A DNA stretch of 59,206 bases from an uncultured Rubripirellula sp. (GTDB lineage Bacteria; Planctomycetota; Planctomycetia; Pirellulales; Pirellulaceae), in NCBI GenBank assembly GCA_938075415.1, contig CALJHC010000035.1, positions 1-59,206 on the forward strand. The letters run 5' to 3'. Positions 46,000 through 55,011 of the stretch are shown one piece after another; positions within the stretch are counted from its first letter, which is position 1; each line of letters starts with the position of its first letter. A model generated the notes under the pieces. It was not told where the DNA came from. It searched no databases and worked only from the letters and a program-made list of their open reading frames with translations. Made by a program: the position numbers and the translations under genes.

Positions 46000-46845
46000 C
46001 CCTTGGGGGTCAAAGTACCCAGTCGATTATTAGACGCCACAAATAACGGGCGAACAGGTGTTTGACAGGGATCCATCTCAGCCGAACTGACCTGCGTGTT
46101 GACGTCGGTAAATCTCCCGTGATCGTTTTACGGGAACGGCGGCAAGCGTTGATCGTTTGCAGGATTGGCCACACAACTTCACGTTTCGGTCCAGTCCGAT
46201 GATCGTCTCGGGTTTGACTCACTACCGAAACGCCGATGAAGTTCATCTTGCAGCCTTGGCAACTGATGCTGCTGGGACTTGCCGCCTGGGTCAACCGCGA
46301 GCAGCAGGCTCGGATCGAGTATCTACAGACCGAAGTTGCCGTGTTGAAGGAACAGATCGGTAAGAAGCGAATCCTACTGACCGATGACCAGCGGCGCCGC
46401 TTGGCCGTCAAGGGCAAGACGATCGGTCGCAAGGCTCTCGATGAAGTTGGCTTTTTGTTCACGCCAGATACGATTCTCTGCTGTCCGATCTTTCCTCGAA
46501 CAGCACCACACCGAACGAAACCACCAGGGTTTGGGCAACGAGCTAATGGTTCTGATGGATCGACCGCCTGACTTGGATGCTGAGATCGAAACAACCGTGC
46601 GCCTCGGCGGCTTGTTTCGGTCGTATCAACGCGCTGCTTGAACCGGCGATCTATTACACGCTCACCACGCCAACGAATAACAGTCGGCTTGGGCACGGCC
46701 GCGCCCCACTGTGGATTTGATTTATTTTTCTACGTCTTTGTCGGTGTTGCCACCGATCTCGACCGCGAATCCGGTGTCTCGAAACGATGCAGGGTCAGAG
46801 TTTGACAGCCAGAATCATCCTTTCAGTTTCTTGACCCCAAGGGGT
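46000..46845 (+). mobile_element. Insertion sequence copy B, internally deleted
   Basis: Left end CCCTTGGGGGTCAAAGTACC near 46000 and right end GTTTCTTGACCCCAAGGGG ending at 46844 are inverted repeats. Between them are the usual leader (CTCAGCCGAACTGACCTGCG near 46078), the transposase 5' 240 bp and the last 150 bp. About 0.7 kb of the transposase is missing compared with copy C. Each end contains the palindrome CCC(C)TTGGGG. Confidence 0.75.
46236..46641 (+). pseudogene. Transposase with internal deletion, copy B
   Basis: MKFILQPWQLMLLGLAAWVN through GRKALDEVGFLFTPDTIL is intact, then at about 46485 the sequence jumps, in another frame, to EQHHTERNHQGLGNELMVLM and RLGGLFRSYQRAA-stop. The catalytic core (both Asp and the Glu) is gone, so the product cannot be active. 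Confidence 0.85.
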
Positions 46846-47200
46846 GACGGATACCCACTTTATCACCCTGGGAATAGCTGGATTTCTTACCCATCACTTT
46901 TTCATGCTGTGCCTGAGTTACCTCGTACACATCCATGTAATATGGCTTGCTGATCGTTACTTGATGCTGACGCTCGTCGTTCTTGGAATCTTCCTCATCA
47001 ACCGAAGACTTTAGCGTCTGCGCCGTCCGCCCCTCTTACTTGGCAGACTCATACTCGGCCTTCAGCCACCCCGAGACCTACGGTAACTCCGCATCTTCAC
47101 TATGCGCAGGCAAGTCCGCTGCGGCGGTACGCAGTAAAGCCTGTAAGTCAGAAAGAGTCTTTGACGGTCGGTGATTTGTTGTTTTGACGTTGTGATTTCG
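46823..47200 (-). pseudogene. SUMF1/FGE-domain gene fragment truncated by IS copy B
   Basis: One minus frame reads SDLQALLRTAAADLPAHSED, stop, SGWLKAEYESAK, stop, EGRTAQTLKSSVDEEDSKND, then ERQHQVTISKPYYMDVYEVT, QAQHEKVMGKKSSYSQGDKV and GIRHP. The last part is the start of a formylglycine-generating-enzyme/SUMF1-type domain (HxVTIS.PYYMDVYEVT...Y..VMGK). It then runs into the IS right end (LGSRN-stop). Two internal stops and the missing rest of the domain mark it as a pseudogene. Confidence 0.7.
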
Positions 47201-47297
47201 GCTGAACGATGGGCAGGAGTTTTGGAACACTCGTCTACACGCATCGCACACCAGTCCGTTGAGAAAATGGTTTTGATTAGCGTACGATTCGTGCGAA
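47201..47297. other. Short gap before the coupled operon's 3' end
   Basis: 97 bp; no terminator clearly seen for the minus-strand genes that end at 47298. Confidence 0.35.
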
Positions 47298-48254
47298 TTA
47301 GCGTTGCTGATCTTCTTTGTCAGCCCGCGTGGCTGGAGTAGTCTTGTCTTGGATTTCGCGGGAGTCGATTCGCCACGTCTTGTAAAGTTTCCAAGCAGCG
47401 TAGATCACGACGAAGGGAATTCCAATCCACAAAGCGGCTTTGAGAATTGGTCTGAATGTGCGATCAAATAGCCAATCAGAGAAGCGTTGAACAAAACCCG
47501 GGTCGGGCGTGCCATCGGGTTTGTCCGGGCCGCCCAGCATGGTCTCTGGCTGAGAGAGCAGCAGCGTCGTTGCCGCGACGGTGAACAGCACACTCTTGGG
47601 ATTGTTCGCTGTGAACTCGCGGACGTACTTGGCAAGGCCGGATGGATTTTCGTCGGCAAGTGACAGCAATTTGCGTCTCAGCTCAGGCGGCAGCTCAGTG
47701 ATGTCATCGAGGTGCCGTCCGATGTCGAGGGCTTGATCCTTGTTCAGCTTGGAACACAATTCGATGCCTTCGTCACCGAGCGATTTTGCGTAGGCGGTTG
47801 CGATGCCTGGATGCTTGACCTCGGCGGCCAACATCTTGCTGCCATATTTGGTGGTCAATTCGCCCAGTTGTTTACCGCCTTCGCCAGCGGCCAATCGAGC
47901 TGCGGCAGCAGGTACGTTGGCTTTGATCGGTAAATCATCGAGTGCTTTCAAAACGACGATCGGGTCCGCGACGTTGCCCAACGCTCGAACCACATCCGGG
48001 CCGTGCTCGGCAGTCAATTTGGCTGCTCTCTCAACAACCTCTTCGCCACCTTCTTTGAGCAGTTTGGTGGCGACGCGATCGGCAACTTCATCGCTGATCC
48101 CCTTGGCGAGCTGCCTGCTCGCCGTTTCGCTGCCTTCTTTGCTCATGAACTTGCCGGCAGCTTTCAGCAAAGATGCCCCGATCCCGGCATAAGTTGTCGT
48201 TGGCGATACCGAAAGAATGGCGGCCGTCACAAGCAGAGTTAAATACCTATTCAT
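47298..48254 (-). CDS. Secreted/membrane-anchored helical protein, last gene of a coupled operon
   Basis: A 318-residue protein with a signal peptide (1-23, ...SVSPTTTYA). A long alanine- and lysine-rich helical region follows (ADRVATKLLKEGGEEVVERAAKL, ...KALDDLPIKANVPAAAARLAAGEGG), then a C-terminal membrane segment (ILKAALWIGIPFVVIYAAWKLY) and a short charged tail. No enzyme motif. Its ATG overlaps the stop of the upstream gene (ATGA), so translation is coupled. No family recognised. Confidence 0.75.
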   Translation of the reverse strand: MNRYLTLLVTAAILSVSPTTTYAGIGASLLKAAGKFMSKEGSETASRQLAKGISDEVADRVATKLLKEGGEEVVERAAKLTAEHGPDVVRALGNVADPIVVLKALDDLPIKANVPAAAARLAAGEGGKQLGELTTKYGSKMLAAEVKHPGIATAYAKSLGDEGIELCSKLNKDQALDIGRHLDDITELPPELRRKLLSLADENPSGLAKYVREFTANNPKSVLFTVAATTLLLSQPETMLGGPDKPDGTPDPGFVQRFSDWLFDRTFRPILKAALWIGIPFVVIYAAWKLYKTWRIDSREIQDKTTPATRADKEDQQR

Positions 48255-49306
48255 TGCTCGCCTCCGGTAACTATTTGCTGGTACAGCGTTTCTTCATAAG
48301 AACGTCGCAATTGGGAACAGGCTTCGTCCAACGTCACCTTGAGTCCATCTTTTCCATCCGTACCTTGAACGGCCCCCAACTTGACTTGGTCAATGGTTTC
48401 ATTGAGCTGGTCCGATAATTCCGCGGAATAGGAATCGGACATCCACCAGTCAATGGCTAGCCCGATCATGAGCCCCCCCACGACGCCCGCGGCGGTGCCC
48501 CAAGGTCCAACTGTTGTGCCTCCGGCACCGCCAGCGACGGTGGTGACCGCAGTCGTTCCGCCAGCACTGGTCGCCGTCGAAGCGAGCATGGTCGCGACCT
48601 CGACCGCAATCATCCGAACAATTTGGGTGGCGGCTGCTCCGCCGACACCACTAAGCACTTCCGTCAACACGGCACGCTGAAGTGAATCCACCGCCAAGGA
48701 GTTTGCATACTGGTTCAACTCTTCGTTGATGAGTTTGGCGAAGTCATTGAAATTCTGCTCGGGGATCGAAACCTGTCCGCTGGCTGAAACGGCCGCTCGA
48801 ATCTGGATCAACATCGTGTTTTCGTTGGCCTGAACATCCTCACGAAATTGCTGCAGTGCGGTGGAAATATCTTCTTGAATTCGCGCGTCGTCGAACAAGT
48901 GTTTGCTGACCTTGGTCCCGACGAAAGCGGCAACATCGTTCTCCTCGTACCACCAGTCGCTCCCCAGACGTTTGACGACACGCAACCGCGTACCCCAACT
49001 GTTGATATCAGCGACGAAAGGATCAACTCCCGTGCGGTAAACCTCGATCTTGTTTTCGATCCGCTCAATGCATCGCTTCGCGGCAGCTTCATTGGCCTCG
49101 CTCGCTGACTTGATCCGCGGATCGACGGCGTTTTCGTAAAAGGCATTCCGGGCGTCGAAGTTTGCACTCGAATCCAAGTCTGGTTCCGGGCTGGGGTTGA
49201 TGGGAATGTTGGGCGGGACGGGAGCGGGACGATTCAGGACATACGCACCCAACGCGACACATCCGATCAAGGCGGCTGACCACACAAAACCTGATTTCTT
49301 GTTCAT
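48251..49306 (-). CDS. Membrane protein with glycine/alanine-rich hydrophobic segment, middle gene of the operon
   Basis: A 351-residue protein. N-terminal signal anchor (SGFVWSAALIGCVALGAYVL), proline-rich linker, then a charged helical domain (residues about 50-215). A long Gly/Ala/Thr-rich hydrophobic stretch follows (VGGAAATQIVRMIAVEVATM..., GTAAGVVGGLMIGLAIDWWM), then a helical tail. The hydrophobic stretch is reminiscent of glycine-zipper membrane segments, but no pore function is shown. AGGAG lies eight bases upstream of the ATG. Both ends overlap neighbouring genes by ATGA. Confidence 0.75.
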   Translation of the reverse strand: MNKKSGFVWSAALIGCVALGAYVLNRPAPVPPNIPINPSPEPDLDSSANFDARNAFYENAVDPRIKSASEANEAAAKRCIERIENKIEVYRTGVDPFVADINSWGTRLRVVKRLGSDWWYEENDVAAFVGTKVSKHLFDDARIQEDISTALQQFREDVQANENTMLIQIRAAVSASGQVSIPEQNFNDFAKLINEELNQYANSLAVDSLQRAVLTEVLSGVGGAAATQIVRMIAVEVATMLASTATSAGGTTAVTTVAGGAGGTTVGPWGTAAGVVGGLMIGLAIDWWMSDSYSAELSDQLNETIDQVKLGAVQGTDGKDGLKVTLDEACSQLRRSYEETLYQQIVTGGEQ

Positions 49307-49410
49307 GTGCTTTCTCCTTTTGAGGCTGAAGGTTCGTCGAGCTGGCTCGCTTCGGTATTACCACCGAGCAGAGTGTTTTCGTTACCAAGACTTTGGTCGT
49401 CTTGAGTCAT
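49303..49410 (-). CDS. 35-residue leader gene of the coupled operon
   Basis: ATG at 49410, stop TGA at 49303-49305 overlapping the next gene's ATG by four bases. The product begins MTQDDQSLGNENTLLGGNTE and ends KGEST; it is acidic and hydrophilic. The same ATGA overlap links the next two genes, which supports this as a real first gene. Its last codons (AAAGGAGAAAGC) double as the ribosome binding site of the second gene. No Shine-Dalgarno sequence precedes it. Function unknown. Confidence 0.5.
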   Translation of the reverse strand: MTQDDQSLGNENTLLGGNTEASQLDEPSASKGEST

Positions 49411-49608
49411 GCAAACTGCAGCATAGAAGAACGAATCATTTAAGATCGGCCTATCTTAACGCATTCCGCCTCGAGGATCAGCCAGAAACTTCGGTGCGCG
49501 ACACAGCCACCCAGACCAGCGAGGTGTTCCAAGCGAAGGCGGTTCCCTGCCTTCCGAGCCGAGTAGACGAGGGGATCCACCAGCTATCAAGCGAGCTGGC
49601 AAGTCACT

Positions 49609-49900
49609 GGCATCGTAGGCTTTGCCGGTAACCGTCGTCGTCGTCAAGTGTCAGTTGCTTCGTAAACTCACCATGCCGCCGGCGGCCCGCTGTCTGCATC
49701 GTCTAACGTCACCCTCGATCATCGCATGATGGATCGAATCTTGCTCGTAAAGTTTGGTCATACGTAAGATGAATGTCTGATTGGTTTTCTTTGCGACATG
49801 CAGTTCCACCGTCAGTCCATGACGCCGTCTGTTAACCACCGTGTCACGGCCCGGCAGAGAGCGTGAGAGTCTGGGGCCAGAGAAGCCAAAGCCAGATCGC
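49609..49900 (+). pseudogene. PEP-CTERM gene 3' end plus downstream flank, duplicate of 58735-59015
   Basis: GIVGFAGNRRRRQVSVAS-stop (stop at 49663) matches the end of the intact PEP-CTERM gene at 57670-58791 (GIVGLAGNRRRRRQGSVA). Similarity continues about 230 bp beyond the stop in both places (for example CATGATGGATCGAA and TCACGGCCC). The rest of the gene is missing here. Confidence 0.75.
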
Positions 49901-49987
49901 ACATTCTTATTCACTTTGGAAAGTGAGAACGTTTTCTGAAAGTGACCAATCAGAAAAAAGCTGTCAACACGGCGACTAAAACGACAA

Positions 49988-50013
49988 AAGCCGAGGCGGT
50001 AAACCTCGGCTTC
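49988..50013. terminator. Bidirectional intrinsic terminator
   Basis: AAGCCGAGG-CGGTAAA-CCTCGGCTT, a 9-bp stem, with A-rich sequence before and TTCTTTG after it. Confidence 0.7.
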
Positions 50014-50250
50014 TTTGATGTCTGCTTCAAGCGGACGGTACCGCACTCTGGAGCTAAGCTCCCCGTGACGGGTCTCTCAGGGCGTGCAAGACGGCGTGCA
50101 CTCGAGATTGCCAATGACGCCGACCCAATGACGCCGACCCAAGGACGATGCCCCCGGGCGGCACCAGTTCTCAAGCGTGAACACTGACTCTCCAAACTGG
50201 TTTGCCCCACGCAAGTCCCACCCGGACCTACTATGTGTGTGCAAAGAAAA

Positions 50251-50278
50251 GCCCGTGTGACAAAGCTGTCACACGGGC
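50251..50278 (-). terminator. Strong intrinsic terminator of the secretin/EF-hand operon
   Basis: GCCCGTGTGACA-AAGC-TGTCACACGGGC is a perfect 12-bp stem with a 4-base loop. On the minus strand it is followed by TTTTCTTT, about 95 bp after the stop at 50374. Confidence 0.85.
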
Positions 50279-50373
50279 ATCTGGTCATTCATTGAGGAGG
50301 CGAGGAGCGTTAGAGATCAGCCAGCCCGATTGTAATCCGACTTGTCTTGCTGGACCTGGTCATATTTCTTGCC

Positions 50374-52203
50374 TTAGTCCTCGCGTTTTTCCTCGCCGTA
50401 TCCAGACTTGCCACTCTTGTCACCTGATCCATACTTTTGCATGTAGATCTGCTTTGCCTCGGTTCCTGTCATGCCTTCACGGCTCTTGAGGATCTGCTGG
50501 TATCTCTCAATTGCGACCCGCCTCGCTTCCGATTTCCCGGGGTCTGCTCCACCACCACTCATCCTGGCGTTCGCAGCGCCCTCGGCCGCACGTGCCTGAG
50601 TCTGAGGTGCGGACTGGGAAACCGCAGAAGTTGTCGCTGTGTCAGGACTCTTTACGGCAGGAGCCTCTGCACTCTCATTTTCGGGGTCCATCATATCGTC
50701 GACTGGCGTCACGATCAGTTCCCAACTGTGCAACATGCCCCAACGTTCGCTGCGAGACCCACGCACAACAAGCTGCCAAACACCTTTGGCACTCTTGCCG
50801 TTGAAACTTGACAAACTTGGTTGTTTCTTCGAAGCCGCTTCAGGGATGAAACTTCCCTGGAATGGCGGGCGTGCTTTCGTGATCGGTGTTTGCGACTGAT
50901 CATCAAAGACCGTTCCATCAAAGTGGTCATCATGTCCGCCCACCTCAGTGAAAAGCTCGATTCGTTGCCCGTCTGGTCCTGTTAAATAAGCATCCAGATA
51001 GGACGTATGCGAGTGCGTAATCGAAATGCGCACATTCAAATCGCTGATCACAAAATCTTCGAGCACTTCAATTTCGGAAATAACGGTTTTCTTCGGCGCT
51101 AACACCTCAGCATCGTTGTTGGAATAATTGCCCCCCACGAGAGCTTTGGCACTCAAGACTTCACTTGCCGTCAGCAAGCCATCACCATTGGCGTCATACG
51201 AGGCGAATTCAGCAATCTTCTCTTCCGACCACTCGGTTGTGAATTCGACCATCGCGATCTGCTCATCACGATTTTCATCGAGTTCGAAAAACCATCCGGG
51301 GAGCCCCTCACCAAGATCGCCAATTTCTTCTTGCAACTGCATCAGGTACGTATGAAGTTCTTCTCGCGAGAGCTCTCCATCTCGATCGATATCAATCTTC
51401 CCTGGCGGAAATCCGAGACTCACCGTCTCGTCTTTTTCCAACCGACCATTTCGATTTTTATCAAAACGTCCGAGCACGGTAGACGTCAAATAGTATTCAC
51501 GGCCTCGACGCCACCACTGATTGTTGTCCTGTCCTTTCGGTTCTTGTCGGGTCACCGGCTTAATGCCATTGCCAACCCTACCAGCTTTACGGACCAATTC
51601 ATCAGATGCCCCGGAAAGCAAACGGCGTCGGGCGTAGCGCTGTGCCAATTCGAGGCGACTCAGACGGTCGTCCTTGTTGAGATCCTCTTCAAACGGCTGG
51701 CGATGTGTCCAAACAGCTCTTTTGGATTCAGCATGGTCGATGTACCCGTCACGATTGCGATCCGAACGTGCCAGAGTACGGTCCGCTTCGTCCAAATCGG
51801 CTTGTATGTAGGGAAACTTGATGGCGGGCAGGCCAAACTCAGGTACAAGTTCGGTCTCGGCGTCCGGCACAAATGACTTCACGGAAGCTTCTGAGTCCGG
51901 CTTAATACGTTCCCCGGCAACACCATTCTGCAGGGCAAAGTAGATTCGTGCGGCTTCTTGCCACCGCACGATTTCGTGAGATTGCCCCATCGACATTCGA
52001 CGAGATTTCGCAAGCCGCTCTAAATAGGGACGGGCAAGTGGTGTGACCTCTTCGGGATCAAGCCAACCATTCTGGTCACGATCCAGCTTCTCGAGCGATT
52101 CCCGCAAACCAGACTGGGCCATGAGAGCCCCCGACATGCCTAAAGTGACAACGCTCAATGTCGCCGTGGCGAGGATCAAAAAACATCTATTTCGTCCAAC
52201 CAT
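50374..52203 (-). CDS. Secreted EF-hand protein with proprotein-convertase P-domain
   Basis: A 609-residue protein from the ATG at 52203, with GGAGAG 8-13 bases upstream (a TTG 15 bp earlier is inside that signal). Signal peptide about 1-30. There are at least seven EF-hand-like calcium loops (DRDQNGWLDPEE, DRNRDGYIDHAE, DLNKDDRLSRLE, DKNRNGRLEKDE, DIDRDGELSREE, DENRDEQIAMVE, DANGDGLLTASE); several have the full D-x-D/N-x-D/N-G pattern. Residues about 375-505 form a proprotein-convertase P/Homo-B beta-sandwich (ISDLNVRISITHSHTSYLDA, and KGVWQLVVRGSRSERWGMLH). The tail is Ala/Ser/Gly rich and charged. There is no protease domain. It follows the secretin-like gene by 21 bp, so the two are co-expressed. 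Confidence 0.88.
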   Translation of the reverse strand: MVGRNRCFLILATATLSVVTLGMSGALMAQSGLRESLEKLDRDQNGWLDPEEVTPLARPYLERLAKSRRMSMGQSHEIVRWQEAARIYFALQNGVAGERIKPDSEASVKSFVPDAETELVPEFGLPAIKFPYIQADLDEADRTLARSDRNRDGYIDHAESKRAVWTHRQPFEEDLNKDDRLSRLELAQRYARRRLLSGASDELVRKAGRVGNGIKPVTRQEPKGQDNNQWWRRGREYYLTSTVLGRFDKNRNGRLEKDETVSLGFPPGKIDIDRDGELSREELHTYLMQLQEEIGDLGEGLPGWFFELDENRDEQIAMVEFTTEWSEEKIAEFASYDANGDGLLTASEVLSAKALVGGNYSNNDAEVLAPKKTVISEIEVLEDFVISDLNVRISITHSHTSYLDAYLTGPDGQRIELFTEVGGHDDHFDGTVFDDQSQTPITKARPPFQGSFIPEAASKKQPSLSSFNGKSAKGVWQLVVRGSRSERWGMLHSWELIVTPVDDMMDPENESAEAPAVKSPDTATTSAVSQSAPQTQARAAEGAANARMSGGGADPGKSEARRVAIERYQQILKSREGMTGTEAKQIYMQKYGSGDKSGKSGYGEEKRED

Positions 52204-52224
52204 GGGAATGCTCTCCAATTACCT

Positions 52225-55011
52225 TTAACGTCCAGTAGATTTTGTCGACCGGGACGACGAAGATGACGAACTACGACTGCTGCTGGAAGACGTACGGCTT
52301 GAAGATCCTTCTTGGCCCAGCATGACTTGCTGAAGTAATGTTTCATAAATCAGACCATTCGCAGGAGCCACCACTTCGATCATCTGCTCACCACGAAAAT
52401 CGATTACTTTGACCAACCTTTCCACTTCTTCAAAGAGTTGGTCTGGAGCGGTCACGACCAATGAATTGCTTGGTTCGTGAACCGCAATCGTCATTTTGGG
52501 TTCAAGGTTTCGGGGCGGCGTTGATTTTTGGGGAGCAGCCCCCTTCTTGGGCTTGCTATCCGCTTCGCGAGGGTCAGGCTTCTGAGGAGCAGGTTGCTGT
52601 GCGGGTTGTTGCCCTGGCTGCCCCGGCTGCCCAGTTTGTCCCGTCGTTGATGCGACCACTCTCCCTGCGAACGCCTCACGAATCACAGACGCCATCTCGG
52701 CTGCCTTGATGTTCGCTAATTCGATCACGTGCGATTGACCATAGGTCTTGATATCCGCCAAGCCATTACTGCGATCGATAATTTTGAGATAGGTTTCAAC
52801 CTGTTCGACCTCAGAAGCTGAGCCCTGCACAATCAAACGATTCAAGCGAGTGTCCGCAACGACACTCATGGAAGTGCCCGCGGTCAGCGTCATCACGCCG
52901 TCGCGAGTCGTCAAAAAGCTTCCCAGCATGGAGCCAGAAGAGGACAAGAAACCGTTGACCAACGAGCCGGCCTGTCCCTCCGCGGCTGCCTCACCACCAT
53001 CAAGCAAGTCAGCAAGGAAACGCAAGGCATCATCAGCTTTTGTGTATTGAAGATAAAAGACGACCGGGGGTGAGGGTATCGAATTCAATGGCCCGGTAAT
53101 CGCCCGCAAATGCTCTTCGAAACGATCCAAGGCAGCGGGATCTTCTGACTTTAACATCAAACCACGAGGTGTCATTTGCAGTTGGATGGCAGAAGACTCA
53201 TTCTGTGCCGCTGTCAGCATCTGCGAGTTGGTTGCAGTCAACCTCGCATCAACCTTGCCCGGAGCAGGCGTCTCAGGCTTATCAGCGTTACCAGAGGGTT
53301 GATCTGCGTTGTCTGGGGTTGGTTCTGCGGCGGATTCTGCCCGCTCCTTTTTCGCCCTCTTTTCATTCGGATCGTTGACAACCCTTTCAAGGTTGGCAGC
53401 ACTTGCATTCCCGAGAGAGCGATACCGAATCACCTCGTTATTGCCCCGCCAAAACTTGACGGCCGCATCGAGCAACTCGTCTGCGTTCTCACCCTTCAAC
53501 GGCAAGAATCGCAATCGATCCCCACTATCGAGACCTTGCGCAGAGTCCAGTCCCTCAACGATTTTCTTGATCTGTTCCAAATCTGCTTTCTTGGCACGTA
53601 CAAATAACCGCATGCTACCCGGGTCTGCGTCAATTTTCGGCGCGTCCGGGTCGATCGTTTCAGGATCATCCAACAAGTCTGGCAGATCCAGCATTTCCTC
53701 CAGCAAACTGATGACAAAGTACGGGTCAACCGTCTTCAGTGGGATCACAGCAAATTCGGCTTCGGTCGCCTGCAATTGCGAGACAGTGCCCTGAATTTCT
53801 TTCTGGATTGCTTCGGGAGCGAAGGCGACAATCGTGTTAGCCGCCTCATCCATCGACAGTCTGATCGAACTGGTGCGTCCTGCCAGCAAGGTTTGCAAAA
53901 CGTTGTAGACGGTGTCCACATTCCCACCTGTCACCGGGTGTGAGCGAAGCACGGACTCCCCTTCCTCGCTTTTTTCTTTTTGCTCAGGTTGATCCACTGC
54001 CTTGACCAACCCTTCGAGCAATTTCACTTTATCTTCCAATCCGGTCACAAAGAGATTTTTGCCCAGAACGTCCGCAGAAATACTGACATCGATGCCAATC
54101 ATCTCACCCGTTGCGAGACCGAGATGTGGACGAGCCACAAGCAGAACATCCTCAGCCGAAACATGCTTGAGGGCAAAGCTTTCAACGACCGTGCCATTCG
54201 CCATCTCGTCAGGCGTGAAAGCGGACAGGATTGATTGGACACTGCGGAGCTTGGATGCGGTGTCCGTGATGATCAGTTGTTTCGTCTTCCCGAGCATTTC
54301 AGGAGTCGTCATCAGGTTCATGACTGAAAGTTCCTGAACCGCCTCCTCTGGATCGATATCACCGAGAGGAAAAATACATTTCAGTACTTCGTGCCGATTA
54401 CGATCCTTTAATTCATCGATCGTGACCAACTCGGCCATCGCATCCAATTGCTGCATGCTTCGCTGATCGCCAAGGTTAATCACGGATAGCAATTGCCCGC
54501 TGCGGACCAAGGTGAAGCCTTCGGGTAACAGAAACAGGTTGATTCGATCGATGGCCTCAGCATGTGTAAAAACTCGCGGATCGGAATAAGTGAAACTACC
54601 GGTAGGCAATTCAGATACCTGCAACGCTAAACCGCCTTCGTCAGCCAACCATCGAATCACATCACGCCACGCGACGCCGTCAAAGGAAAATCGGACACGG
54701 TCATTAGGGAGCTTTGCCTCAGCGTTTTGCTCGCCGTCTGGGGCCTCGCTTGACAGGTTCTCATCAGCCATCGCTTTGCCAAGCAGGTCAGCAAGAGCTT
54801 TGCCGGCATCTTCCTCTGGTGCAGCGGTTCCGGATCCTGCCTCAGCCGTCACGTCCGTTGCTGCTTCGGAGTCTAACGGGGCGGTCGCCTGCGTTGCCGC
54901 AGCTGGAGGACTTTCCTGTCCCACAGCCACTGGAGTTGCTACCCCAGCGGCTAACGCGATGAACGCGAAAACTTGAAACGTTGGAGTGTGGGAATGCCAA
55001 AAATTAGTCAT
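52225..55011 (-). CDS. Secretin N-domain protein (GspD-like, without visible barrel domain)
   Basis: A 928-residue protein with signal peptide 1-31, an acidic low-complexity stretch, then an STN/N0-like domain (VRFSFDGVAWRDVIRWLADEGGLALQVS). Several N1/N2-type KH-like repeats of secretins follow (HEVLKCIFPLGDIDPEEAVQELSVM...LIITDTASKLRSVQSIL, VVESFALKHVSAEDVLLVARPHL, ...TRLNRLIVQGSASEVEQVETYLKIIDRS, and SHVIELANIKAAEMASVIREAF). A Gln/Pro linker (GQTGQPGQPGQQPAQQPAPQ), one more such repeat and a Ser/Arg-rich tail complete it. Secretins form outer-membrane pores through a conserved C-terminal barrel; I see no such domain. It may therefore be a periplasmic partner rather than a channel. First gene of an operon with the EF-hand/P-domain protein. 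Confidence 0.8.
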   Translation of the reverse strand: MTNFWHSHTPTFQVFAFIALAAGVATPVAVGQESPPAAATQATAPLDSEAATDVTAEAGSGTAAPEEDAGKALADLLGKAMADENLSSEAPDGEQNAEAKLPNDRVRFSFDGVAWRDVIRWLADEGGLALQVSELPTGSFTYSDPRVFTHAEAIDRINLFLLPEGFTLVRSGQLLSVINLGDQRSMQQLDAMAELVTIDELKDRNRHEVLKCIFPLGDIDPEEAVQELSVMNLMTTPEMLGKTKQLIITDTASKLRSVQSILSAFTPDEMANGTVVESFALKHVSAEDVLLVARPHLGLATGEMIGIDVSISADVLGKNLFVTGLEDKVKLLEGLVKAVDQPEQKEKSEEGESVLRSHPVTGGNVDTVYNVLQTLLAGRTSSIRLSMDEAANTIVAFAPEAIQKEIQGTVSQLQATEAEFAVIPLKTVDPYFVISLLEEMLDLPDLLDDPETIDPDAPKIDADPGSMRLFVRAKKADLEQIKKIVEGLDSAQGLDSGDRLRFLPLKGENADELLDAAVKFWRGNNEVIRYRSLGNASAANLERVVNDPNEKRAKKERAESAAEPTPDNADQPSGNADKPETPAPGKVDARLTATNSQMLTAAQNESSAIQLQMTPRGLMLKSEDPAALDRFEEHLRAITGPLNSIPSPPVVFYLQYTKADDALRFLADLLDGGEAAAEGQAGSLVNGFLSSSGSMLGSFLTTRDGVMTLTAGTSMSVVADTRLNRLIVQGSASEVEQVETYLKIIDRSNGLADIKTYGQSHVIELANIKAAEMASVIREAFAGRVVASTTGQTGQPGQPGQQPAQQPAPQKPDPREADSKPKKGAAPQKSTPPRNLEPKMTIAVHEPSNSLVVTAPDQLFEEVERLVKVIDFRGEQMIEVVAPANGLIYETLLQQVMLGQEGSSSRTSSSSSRSSSSSSSRSTKSTGR

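Larger units (their letters stand above)
49411..50373. other. 0.96-kb region with a PEP-CTERM relic and two terminators
   Basis: No intact gene. It contains a relic of a PEP-CTERM gene end with downstream homology (49609-49900) and two strong hairpin terminators (49988-50013, 50251-50278). A 14-bp duplication ATGACGCCGACCCA lies near 50114-50141. Confidence 0.6.

Noticed and set aside
49651..50046. 131-codon minus frame, similar to a minus frame at 58670-58939
   Set aside because: The similarity reflects the duplicated DNA segment; the plus-strand PEP-CTERM end explains part of it and the frame crosses a terminator.
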